A stretch of DNA of 64,000 bases from Strigops habroptila (Eukaryota > Chordata > Aves > Psittaciformes > Psittacidae): assembly GCF_004027225.2 (NCBI RefSeq), contig NC_044277.2, positions 67,790,400 to 67,854,399 of the forward strand, written 5' to 3'. The notes beneath the pieces are model-generated. The model saw only the letters and a list, made by a program, of their open reading frames with translations, did not search any database and was not told the DNA's origin. Made by a program: the position numbers and the translations under genes. Position 1 is the first letter of the stretch, and each line of letters starts with the position of its first letter. Positions 1 through 11,145 of this stretch are shown here, one piece after another.

Positions 1-3000
1 CAGGCAGACTGGGGGCCTAAATGTTGTCAATGTTCCTCCTCTTCTACTCCCTGTCCTGAAATGGCAGTAAACAGAAGAAGACACATGATAAAGGCTCACA
101 CCCACAGTCACAGGTAGCTTGGTAATGGCTGTCAGGATGTGCTCCCTGCTGACCTGCTGCTAAGGTAAAGCTGGAGGAAACAGTGACAGCTAAGAGGAAG
201 CAGCACTTTCAGATCAGGCAATTTAGATGCTGCTGTGGTGCCCACTCACAGAGGCTTTATTTTCTGCTAATGGAAGATGTTGTGAAGGGGCTAAATCCCT
301 CTCTTAATCCACTCCCACGCCCTCATAAATTCATGACAGCTGACGGGCATCTTTTGTTCTAATGACTTTGGTCCTTAGATGACTTTTTTTTTACCCACAT
401 GCCCTTTGGATTTAGACTACATTAACCATCCGTGTTACTTGCCTGCATATTAGTGAGCTGTTAGGTGTTTTAACTAAGGAATAGCACAGTTCAGTTCACA
501 CATTTGTTAAGTGATTTATGAAATTGCCGAAAGATTTGTTCAGATAAACTTAATGGATTTTATTAACACAGCTCTAATAATTTAGCATTTTGACAGAAAG
601 AAAATAGACAGCTCCTTCAGGCATCTTCAACTTCATTTCTCTTGGGTCATAGGACAGAGAGAGTGGAGCAACGCATATAGCCTGCTCAGGACTCACCTTG
701 AGGAGGGAAATGAAAGTATGGTTGGGCAGGCCTGTAACACTTGGAAACCCAGGCCCAGATTTCAGTGTGGCTGTACTGGCAATGGCTCTCCCATCAGTCT
801 AGATCTAGATAATGGATCAGTCAAAGAATATCTACTTACTCCCACCTGTCTGTTTTCGTTAAATCTCGGCAACATTTTGGTTAGAAACTTGGCAGACAGT
901 TATAACTTAGGAAGTTTTTTAGTGCAGAGTTGCCATTTCCTGGTTAACAGCCATTCATCAGCAAAGAGAAGGTCATATCCATCTGACAGCAGCACCCAGC
1001 ATCAGAACAGCAGCGCCCAGCCTCGTTTCTCATTAAGGCCAAGGTCAGCACAATGACAATGCATGCTTTGGTGTCAGGAGTCCTGGACTGGGTTTCCTTC
1101 CCTATCTTGTTCCTGTATCCTGGCTCATTGTGGCGCAAGCATGGTTATAATATCTGGACCTCCGATAAAAACATTTCAAAATGAGCAGGTGTGAAGGTAT
1201 CCTCCTCTGCTATTGGGATGAGCCTCAGTTTTTCCACCTGAGATTACAAATGAAAGCTCTGCAATGCTGTCAGCTTAACAAACACAACAGTGAGGTGATG
1301 TTTAAAGCATAAATTTTTCAGGGCAACCAAATATAGGGTCAAGTTTGGATCCTGACCAGACATAGCATGAGCACCACAGGAAGTCTCTGTGTTAAAAGCA
1401 CACCATCTTAGCTGAGTGATCAGAGAGTACTCACCTTTTGTAGTCTTAAAAGTAGGTTTATATACAGGGAAAACCTCTACAAAGCATAAACAAGATCAAA
1501 ATGCAACCTCATTACCGGTTACCTTGGTAAGTGCTGTGCAGCACAGAGCTCTTCAGGAGAGAGTTTCTGAGGAGAAGAAATGATGCAGCCAAAATATTAT
1601 CTTCTAGGCTCATAGCCCACTGCTTCCTGTCAGTCACTAGATAAATTCTTTCTCAGGATGGTTTCCTTTGCCAAAAGAAGCACAGTGCATTTGTCTGCGA
1701 TAGGCAGTTTAAAAAAAACAGGTTTCTGTTTGTCAGCTACAGCTGTAGTTGGGCTTTTGTCCCTTCGCTTGGGTTATCGTGCCTAGTTGTTGGCTTATGG
1801 GTGCAAATCGGGTGTCAGAAGAGAGTCAAATTCAATTTGATGCTGCAATTAATTCTGTAGGAATGAAAATGCTTGCGGGAATATAACAGCACCTTCTGTC
1901 TGCAAGCAACTGTGCTAGGTTCCAGCGAGGCTCAAAATGCAACAATTTACTCAAATGTAGAGCAGTGGATTGATTTTCAAGTGTGTTTGTGAGCAATCGG
2001 AAGTCTCTGCCTATCACCAAGAAAAGACACAGTGTGTATCTGAATGCCTAGGTCTTGCTGAATCCCTTCAGGCCCTGTGAAACAGTGTCGAAGGAGGAAA
2101 ATGACACCAATTATTTGGTTGCTTTTTTGTGTCCTGCTTCCAAATAATACAGTGGTTCTTTTACCAATGAGCCTACAGGAACCCAGTAGAACTGCATGAT
2201 GTGGTGAAGGACCAAAGCATGAGGTCAGAGTGTAGCAGGCTTGAAAAATAGGAAGCAGTAGATGGGCATGCCATGGGAAGAGTTGTGGTTTGAAGAAATA
2301 AGATGGTGGGAAAAGTGGAAAAAGAAGACCTAGAGGTGACATATATAAAAATTCTGGCTTTTTACTCATAAATCGATCTTTGTTGGACAACAAGCGAAAA
2401 GGAGTTGCTGTGTCAATCTTGCCCAAACTTTACGCAAGCTCTCTTTATAAGACTAATGTATGGCTAAGAAGGAAAAATCATGCTTTTCCTGTTTGCGGGC
2501 AGGTTGTGGGATGCCATTTCTTTTGTTTCTTCAGCTGCTCTTTGAATCATAAGCCAAGAACTAAGGCTTTCATGTCCTTTATACTACATATATTGCCACC
2601 ATTGGGTCTGCTTTGCTGTTTGCTAGGCTTCACTCTGCCCATCTGAGTTAAGCAAAGCTAATACAGAACAAAGCTCAGAGAATTTTCTTGTGGACCTGTT
2701 CTGAGCCCTGAGTTTCCATCCCCAGTAGAACAAGGCACATTCATGGGCTTGAAACAAGGATGATACTAAGGAGAGTTCCTTTTCTGCCTCAGCCCTCAGC
2801 TCCCCAGGCTCTGTGAGCCACCCTGCTAAGTCAAAAGCAGAGGAGTTCCTACTGGCAGACTGATACAGCTGTGATGTGTGCCATCCACTGAGGATGGTGA
2901 TCATGGTACTGCCACTGCTCTCCTTATGCAGTTCTTTAAAGGCAAAATGCTCAGTGTAGATAAATAAAGTAAATAGTAACAGTGGTTATCTCAGTCACCC

Positions 3001-3315
3001 ACTGCGTGGAGAATTGTTTGTGATGCTGTCCCACCACTCCATCCCTCAGCTTTGCCATGGTTTTTAAGATAACTTTGTTTCTAAAAAGCTAAAAGTAGTT
3101 TTCCTTTAATCTATTTTTTTTTTTTTGTCAACAGTGTAATTTAATCCATGGGTGACCATATTAGCTTTGACATGGAAAATTCATGGCTGCAATGCCTTGC
3201 TCAAGAAAGATGATAATGTAGACTTTTATCACTATAAAGGTACTAATATACTAACGGTTTTAGTTTAAAACTGTGATATTTCAAGCACTTCACGTGAAAA
3301 CAGAAGAGAACCAGC
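1..3315. other. Unique-looking non-coding stretch
   Basis: No coding region, RNA gene or strong repeat could be supported here. Open frames are short, overlap on both strands and show no recognisable motif. A run of 13 T lies at 3114-3126. A weak MIR-like patch near 1190-1310 is listed separately. The stretch is ordinary intergenic or intronic avian-type DNA as far as can be seen by eye. Confidence 0.6.
1190..1310 (+). repeat. Possible MIR-like SINE relic (weak)
   Basis: The stretch contains 'gagcctcagtttttcc' followed by an A-rich 'acaaatgaaag' segment, and further on 'cagtgaggtgatgtttaaag'. The order resembles the central and 3' part of the MIR consensus (CTCAGTTTCC, then TAAAATG, then GTGAGGATTAAA). 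The match is short and from memory, so this may be chance. Confidence 0.3.
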
Positions 3316-3337
3316 ATGGGCAGGAAGCTGCTCAGCA

Positions 3338-4793
3338 TCAAGAATTGGATGCTTTGGCCATCCGCAGGTCCCGAAGGAGCTGGCGAATGAAGTTGCTAGG
3401 CCACTGTCCATCATATTTGAAAAATCCTGGCAGTCAGGTGAAGTTCCCGATGACTGGAAGAAGGGTAATATAACCTCCATTTTCAAGAAGGGGAAGATGG
3501 AAGACCCAGGGAACTACAGACCAGTCAGTCTCATCTCTGTGCCTGGCACAATCTTGGAGCAGATTCTCCTGAAAAGCGTGCTAAGGCACGTGAAAAACAA
3601 CAAGGTGGTTGGTGACAGCCAATATGGTTTTACTAAGGGGAAATCCTGCCTGACCAATTTGATGGCCTTCTATGATGGGGCTATGGAACTGATGGACAGG
3701 GGCAGAGCAGTTGACGTCGTCTACCTGGACTTGTGAAAAGCGTTCGACACTGTCCCGCACGACATCCTTGTCTCTAAACTGGAGAGACTTCAATTTGATG
3801 GATGGACCGCTCAGTGGATAAGGAACTGGCTGGATGGCCACACACAGAGTTGTGGTAAACGGCTCAATGTCCAGTTGGAAAAGAGTAACGAGTGGTGTCC
3901 CCCATCAGGGGGGATCGGTGTTGGGACCTGCCTTGTTCAGCATCTTTGTTGGCAACATGGACAGTGGGATTGAGTGTGCCCTCAGCAAATTTGCCAACAC
4001 CACCAAGCTGTGTGGTTCGGCTGATATGCTGGAGGGAAGGGATGCCATCCAGAGGGACCTTGACACGCTTGTGAGGTGGGCCGATGCCAACCTTATGAAG
4101 TTTAACCAAGCCAAGTGTAGGGTCCTACACCTGGGTTGGGGCAATCCCAGGCACAGCTACAGGTTGGGCGGAGAAGAGATTCAGGGCAGCCCTGCAGAGA
4201 AGGACTTGGGGGTGTTGGTTGACGAGAAGCTTAACATGAGCCGGCAGTGTGCGCTTGCAGCCCAGAAAGCCAACCGTATCCCGGGCCGCATCAAAAGAAG
4301 CATGACCAGCAGGTCAAAGGAGGTGATCCTGCCCCTCTACTCTGCTCTTGTGAGACCTCACTTGGAGTACTGCGTACAGTTCTGCTGTCCTCAACATAAA
4401 AAGGACATGGAGCTGTTGGAGCGAGTCCAGAGGGGGGCCATGAAGATGATCAGAGGGCTGGAGCACCTTCCGTATGAAGACAGGCTGAGAGAGTTGGGGC
4501 TGTTCAGCCTGGAGGAGAGAAGGCTGCGTGGAGACCTCATAGCAGCCTCCCAGTACCTGAAGGGTGCCTATAAGGATGCTGGGGAGGGAGTCTTCCTTAG
4601 GGACTGTAGTGGTAGGACAAGGGTTAATGGGTTCAAACTTAAACAGGGAAAGTTTAGGTTAGATATAAGGAAGAAGTTCTTTGCTGTGAGGGTGGTGAAG
4701 CACTGGAATGGGTTGCCCAAGGAAGTTGTGGGTGCTCCATCCCTGGCGGTGTTCAAGGCCAGGTTGGACAGAGCCTTGGGCCACATGGTTTAG
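3338..4793 (+). pseudogene. CR1 ORF2 remnant (reverse transcriptase and C-terminal domain), inactive
   Basis: The frame runs from about 3338 to 3736 with RT finger motifs (NYRPVSLISVPG at ~3513-3550, YGF.KGKSC at ~3624-3650). It meets an in-frame TGA at 3734-3736, just before the KAFDTV motif. A change of frame follows at about 3840-3852, inside the 'LDGHTQ...VVVNG' segment. From 3834 to 4793 a 320-codon frame is open and carries TSGVP, a C-terminal region with [14 protein letters not shown], the [11 protein letters not shown] block and the terminal [10 protein letters not shown]...LDRAL. The catalytic F/YADD box reads FANT near 3988-4000, so both aspartates are lost. The stop, frameshift and active-site loss show that the copy cannot make a working enzyme. 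In life the protein would copy CR1 RNA at a nicked genomic target. Confidence 0.9.
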
Positions 4794-4863
4794 TGTGAGG
4801 TGTCCCTGCCCATGGCAGGGGGGTTGGAACTAGATGACCTTAAGGTCCTTTCCAACCCTTACT

Positions 4864-4880
4864 ATTCTATGATTCTATGA
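4864..4880 (+). repeat. CR1 3' terminal octamer repeats
   Basis: ATTCTATG ATTCTATG A is the tandem octamer that terminates avian CR1 copies. It fixes the orientation and 3' end of the element. Confidence 0.9.
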
Positions 4881-7800
4881 CTTCAGTGACGTCAGTGCTA
4901 ACAACGGCTAAAATTTAGGCATATGTAACCTAATTACTTTTTCCTGGGGGGCTAGGATTTAGTGGCATTCTTATGATTTGAGGAAAGACAGTAGAGGAAA
5001 AAAAGGGGTTTTGTTGAGACATCCTGTGATAAAGATGTGTTAATAATTTAAGATTTTTTACTTACCAGCTGTGTATAGGCTCTATTGTCTTTTCAACTCA
5101 AAAGCTGGAGTCATTAAACATCACTTTGCAACATTATTCATTTCCACTTCATTGTTTTAATTTGTCTCACTTATAACTATTATGTGCCATTTTAACTGTG
5201 TTGCTATTTCTCTGCATCCCTTCTCTTCTGTGGATTTTGTCTCTACTCCTGAAATGCTCCCCATAAAACTGGAAGTTCAGCATGGACTGATGTGGATCAC
5301 CCATTCAACTTGATTTCCTCTATAACTTCTTGCCCATTTTCTCTCAGTATCTCATGATAAGGGCAACAGCTGTAAGACAAAGTCACAGTAGCCTGTTTTT
5401 TCCCAGTCCTGTCCCCACACCCCTGATGTCCTCTGTGGACAAGTCCTACTCCCCCCTCACTATTTTGATGCTCCCTTTCAGGCTATCTCTTGGTCTGGCA
5501 GGGTGCTGGCATCTGGACTGGTTCTTTTCGACTGTGACATCATTGCATGGTCTAACACCCGATGACATGATCCTGCTCCGACTGCAGGCCATGGCACTTC
5601 TGCTTTTGAGGAGAACTGTTCCCTGCCTCCTATCCCTGGCTGACCTTCATCTTTCTGGAAGGCTGTGAGTGTCAAGTCCTTCCCACTACAGTTGTTGCAG
5701 TACACAATGCTTTTCCTCTTTAGAAGCGAGTTTCAGAGCTCAAAATCACCATGTTTTCTATGTCTCTGTGGCTCACTAGTGACACAGCCCAGCCAACCAC
5801 CCATTGCCAGCAAGCCATGCCAGAAAGCACCTGGTAAGGGCTGGAGCAGGGGTCCCCTTTTCTTACAATGTCACCTCTGCTAAGAAGTGGCTTTGGGTAA
5901 GATTAGATTTTGCCTTAATGAAGTAGGGATTGTAAATAGTGACACATGTTGGTGATTTTCCTTGACATGACCTTGTGTAAAGCCACCCAGAAGACCAGTA
6001 TAGGTGGATTAGGACTGTTAGTGGAACCCAGAGAGGCTCAGATTTCTCAAAGGCATGCTCCTGTTATATGTTAGCAAAACTGTGTTTGGCACTCAGACAA
6101 CGTGGGGGTGTGTGTGTACCAGTAAAAGTATACATATATAAAAATGCATTGGTGTACTTTCCTACAGTCAGAGGGCTGTAATGTCAGCATGGAGTGAGAG
6201 CAAAATAGCAGTGGTGGTTTATTTTAGCCAGAGGACTCTGCAAGCTGCTGCCAGTGCATTGACCTACCTCCCACCTGCTTCATTAAAGCTGCCACCTATC
6301 CCTTTGCTTTTGGGGTCACACTCCCAGAGATTGCACCCTGCCCCGTATCTTCTGTTCCCTGCATCCTCGTCCTTGTCATTGGGCAGAAGAAATACATTCT
6401 GTCCAGGCATCTTGTCTTTGTGTCCTGCCTTACCCTTCTTTTTCTAGGATAACTTCCCATGCTCTTCTCCTCTGCTGTTTATCCACATTTGTCAGTTCTC
6501 GTATGTCTCTTGCTCTATCATTCCTCTGTATGTTTTAATTAGGATGTCCATCACAGCTTTAGTTCCTTTAATTTAATCATTTTCTATCTTGCTCTTCATT
6601 CCTCTTTTTCAGAACCTAGTTTCTTGCTGTACTAAGTTTATTCCTCTTGTTGGTTCTTCAGCTGTTAACGAAATGAGGTATAATGAGCATCTATCGAGAT
6701 CCATTTTCCATTTACCAACAAAAACGTTATGATCACTTTTGATTAACATACAGATGGGTCTGAATGGATCCAAGGAATAATTAAACTGAAAGAAAATTCA
6801 CCTCAAGGCTTGCTAAAAATTTCATCTGAATACAAATCCGTATTTCCGTAACTTTACCCTGTGTCTACATTCTGTGCTCTTTTATAATACACAAATGTCT
6901 TTGTTATTAGGAATTCACAGACCATTTGTCTTACATTACCTGTAGTGCTAGGATAAAGCTGAAATATATAAGTCTTAATTTACCTCCCTAGAACTGAAAA
7001 TTAGTCATCTGTAAGCAGTCAATTGTGCTGATTACAGTGATCACTAAACCAGCCACATCCTCATCTTACCTGCTCAATTTTAGAACTGGAAATGATTGCA
7101 TCAGCTTCATTTCTGTTTCATGTTCTCGCTCTCTATCTCTCCGCCTTTTTTCCTTCTAATTCATGTTTATTTTGAACTGAAAATGAAGCATCATAGATTA
7201 TCTATAAAATACAACTACAAAATGTGAGGTACAGCCCTTATAGAAACAACAGCCTGGCTGAACACAGCGTGTTTTTCCTCTGCATTAGTTTACACAAACC
7301 AAAGAGATTCATTATAACTCCTTGATTGATAGGTTTGTATCATTCTCCTTGTACTCATTTTTCTTCTGATTATTTTCTCTGCCCCAAGTGCAACACAATC
7401 CATCCAGTACATCCCAGGCAGATCATCATCTCTTAAGAATGACTTCCATACTGCACTTAGTGGCAGGTGAAGTCATTTCCTTACAGCTATGCATCTGAGA
7501 GGTGGAGGGACAAGCAGGACTGGACCAAGCGCTCCAAACTGCAGAAAGTTCTCTTTATGTTATACACTGTAAGTATGTGGTACATTCACCAGCAGTAGTG
7601 CCAGGACTGATTCTCTTTGGAAATTCCATATTAAATCACCATTCAAAGGTGTAATGGGGAGCCGGATGCTGGTTTTGAAAGGGCAAAGTTTGTTTTCCCT
7701 ATGGTCTGACTTGTAGCATACATGTAATAGAATTACAAATTTTCCTACTGTAAACTTTGAACAAGAAGGAGCTACTACCCCTTCTTCCTTCTTTTGCTCT

Positions 7801-10800
7801 CAATTTTCAGAGCAAAAATGTATCATTTCCCTTATTTAAACTGCAACTGCAGATCACTGGAACCAAGGAATCTATGATTTTAGAATTCCCATTTCCCTGA
7901 ACCGTTCTGGCTGTCAAAGCTGCTAAGTGTGAACGACGCTGAGCTGTCCAGGTTCTCAGGTAGACTTTACCTCTGGCTTTCTTCACTGGGGCTCTGCAAA
8001 CTCTTTTCACTTGAAGATGTGTGTTATAAGGAGTCTGATTTCCATTATTTGCTCAAAGTGAAACATTTCCTTTTCTCTCCTATGTAGCTTTATGTAGAAT
8101 AGCTCCTCAAAAAAACCTCCATTCCTCCCTAAGTATTTTTCCCTATATTATACTTAATTATAAATTTATTTTTCCCTGAAAATTAGCTAAGTGTGATGAC
8201 AAGAATAGTGGGTAATAGGGAGCATGTCCCTGTGCTGCCGAACACTGGCAATTATGCCACTTTGTGTCTATAGGTTCATGGAGGTTATCTTTGTCTTCGC
8301 AGTTGAGGGAGGTTCATCTGGCTGACAGTATTTATGAGATGCCTTGTGGATGCACTTGACAGGTAATACCTGAGCTGGTAGGTTTGAATGCTACAACTTG
8401 CCTCCCAAGAGCTTGACTGTTGTAGGCTATGGAGAAATCTTTGTTAGGGGGTGCTGCAGCCCTGGGGAGAGGATCAAGACTTGGGAGGTGTTAAAGCTGA
8501 AGAACTGGAGGTCTGAGGCCTTCGATGTTGGTCACACAAGTCTATTCAATCCTAGAAGAGAAGTGTGGGTCACTCTCACTCAACTCCCACAGTACATGAA
8601 TCACAAGAGGGGTTGTCCACACAGACACAGGACAGAGGGTTGCTCAAAAGCTTGCCACAGGAGCCAGTTATTGGCAGTGTGTGGCACCTTCTCCTGCGGG
8701 TGGGCTGCAGGGAGCACCTCTGCAGCTGGCCTGGCAGTCAGCCCTTGCCTCTGCCCTTCAGAAGAAGGAGAGGTTTCTGACAGCTGACTGAGCTGATGTC
8801 TGTCCCGGCATCCCTCTGTACATGTCCTCCTCACAGTGCAGGGGAGGGTACAGTGAAGGGGAGGTACCCATTCTGCTGTGGGGGAACACAATTTCTCTGT
8901 TGCTGGGGAGTGCAATTTCCTCGTTCTTTCCATACTCATCAGGCATAGATTTGCCTTCAGCTTTGATGAAGAAATGATGTAAAGAGATAACAGTGGCAAA
9001 TGCAATCTAACATCACCACCTTGCAGGTACGGGCAAAACCAACTATAAGGCCATGCTAGCATTTAACTAAGCAGGGTCCTTTCAGAATGAATGCAGTGTG
9101 ACTGAGCAGCAAGTTCACCATTTAAAGTGAAAATAAACACTTCCCAGCAGCGAGGTGGATCATTAAACATTTTGTTGCGTGAGCCAGCATCACTTTTCTA
9201 AAAGAAGATGTCGGGATGTTCAGCCAAATGAGCAATTCAGTTGGCTTAACTTTGCTGACCGCTTTCTAATTTGGTTTTAATGAAGATATAATGAAGAGGT
9301 AATGTCAGTAGAGCAGAACATTGTCACAGGATAATGGTCTCCTGCTGCTGCATAAATGGCAAATTCAGTGAATACAGAAGGAAAGCTGGAATGTTTATTT
9401 TCAAAGCAGGAGGCATTGATCTGGGACACTCTTCTGTTTAGATACCTTTATTTCAATTTTGTCAGAAGAATGAGAGGCAGCAGATTCAATTCATTTTGGC
9501 CTGCTGCTGCTTCGCAGGAGCAGGAGGAAGACTTTCAAGGTGATTCCGCTGCAATGGGAACTGCTGCTAATGGTGGCTTATGGGTTAGACTCACAATTGC
9601 TCACTTTAACCTGATTGTCCAACAGCATTCGTGCTGCCATAGGGAATGCAGCAATTGAGAGCCTCAGTCAATCGGCACTACAGAATAACTTAGCTATGGT
9701 AGTACTGCTTATAACAGCGAACCCCTTTCCAGAAACCAGCCTTTTTAGTTTTTGACTGGCTGGAGCTTACGATGTTCATCTTTTCTGGTGAATAACGTCT
9801 GCCTTCCAGCATTGCAATAGCAGAAATAAGAAATTAATGTTCCAGCCCATATTGTTCACCTCCGTTGCAATTCAGGCTGCAAAATTATTTCCATTCTGAA
9901 CTTCAGTTCCCATTTTTCTTTCAAGTTTTGTAAAACTTCTTTGGGGAGAAATTCTCTTCCAAAGCGTTTAAGCCAAGTAATAGCTTTAACTGTTTTTTTG
10001 CATTATGAAGGCTGACAAGATATACTATCTCCTAAAGCTAACACTGTTTTTTCAAGCAGAAAACTGCATGAAATAACTGCAAATGAGACTTATGCTAAAA
10101 TATGGATAAATCTTGGAAGTTAAAACTTCCTGTGAAATTAGTACTTGCTGTAGAGAAATGCCTTTGTTCGGTCTGAAATATTTGGTGTTTGTATTTGCAA
10201 ACTAACGACACTTTAGAGCATACAGAGTAAATTTTAAATCTTCCAGGACACCCAAGGAATAATACCTTAAATAGCACTCTTTATCAATGACTCACAAAGC
10301 ATTTTATGCTTATCAGAATGAGGGCTACCCAGATACAGGTTCATTAAAACAAAATCCAGGGTTTTTCCATTCTGGAGCAGGATTAAATCCAGCCTTTCAA
10401 AAATGGTAATAAAAAGCGGAAGACCGTTAGCACACCATATGTTAAGCACATCCAAGCTGAGGGGGATTTGCCTTCAAGCCCAGAGTAGGCCTTGCATTTA
10501 AATGTGCCCTAACTCCTGTGTTGCTTGCAGTCATTTTGCTCTTGCCCAGGGAGATGTTCGCACTGACTAGATGAGAGGGATTCTGTGGGTTTATGGCCCA
10601 GCAGTTGGCTGGAAGATGGAAGATGCACTTCTGAATCCCTCTTTTGGCTCATGCAGGCTTGAACTGGGTCTGTCATCTTCTGCAAGAGGATATGTTGCCC
10701 CTTCGCACATCCCAGTGACATTGTGGAGGGCAGATGTTCTTCACCTGCTTCTCCTTTGTGAATTACAGCATGTAACACATGCCAACTCGCTGCTGCAGTG

Positions 10801-10954
10801 CATGGAGCACCAAGCAGTTGTTTTCCACTTACTCCTCCACAGCTGACGCAGAGCACTCGCTCTGATGAAATGGGACATCTCCCTCTGGACCAGAGAAACT
10901 TGCCTGAGACACAGAAATTGTTATGACAGATACATTCCTAGGAAAGGCTTGTTA
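4881..10954. other. Unique-looking non-coding stretch
   Basis: No gene or RNA could be supported. The longest frames (about 110-150 codons near 5330-5670 and 8400-9060) overlap each other on both strands, lack known motifs and look like chance. A canonical CRE-type octamer TGACGTCA lies at 4887-4894, directly after the CR1 tail. Short TG- and AT-rich patches occur at about 6107-6145. Confidence 0.6.
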
Positions 10955-11145
10955 TGTCATATCACCATTTTACAGCCAGAATAAATTATTTTACCAACCA
11001 GCCAACCAAGTCAGCACCTTAGCATTGTCTTCTTAGACAGGAAAGACAAGACATCATAACCTAATGTGAAATTAGTGGCAGAGCTGGGCGTAAGACACAA
11101 GTGCTCAGTGTCTTGTGCTTTCAGCACATTGCCTTACCCTTGTCT
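10955..11145 (-). repeat. MIR-like SINE relic, - strand
   Basis: The + strand reads 'tcaccattttacagcc' and, further on, 'attagtggcagagctggg', then 'gtgctcagtgtcttgtgctttcagcac'. This is the order expected of an inverted MIR-type (tRNA-derived CORE) SINE: CCATTTTACAG, then AGTGGCAGAGCTGGGA, then the internal-promoter side. The spacing between the first two blocks is longer than in the consensus as I remember it, so there may be an insertion. Assignment is by remembered consensus. Confidence 0.45.

Larger units (their letters stand above)
3320..4880 (+). mobile_element. CR1 LINE, 5'-truncated, + strand
   Basis: This is a non-LTR retrotransposon copy of the avian CR1 family. It contains only the reverse-transcriptase and C-terminal part of ORF2 plus the 3' untranslated region; the endonuclease and ORF1 are absent. 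Full-length CR1 is about 4.5 kb, so roughly the 3' third is present, which is usual for CR1. The 3' end is diagnostic: a GC-rich segment 'ccctgcccatggcagggggg', then 'ggtcctttccaaccc', then two octamer-like units ATTCTATG ending at 4880. CR1 normally ends in such short octamer repeats rather than poly-A and does not make clear target-site duplications; none is visible. The 5' boundary is uncertain by about 40 bases, because similarity fades between 3300 and 3360. Confidence 0.95.
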
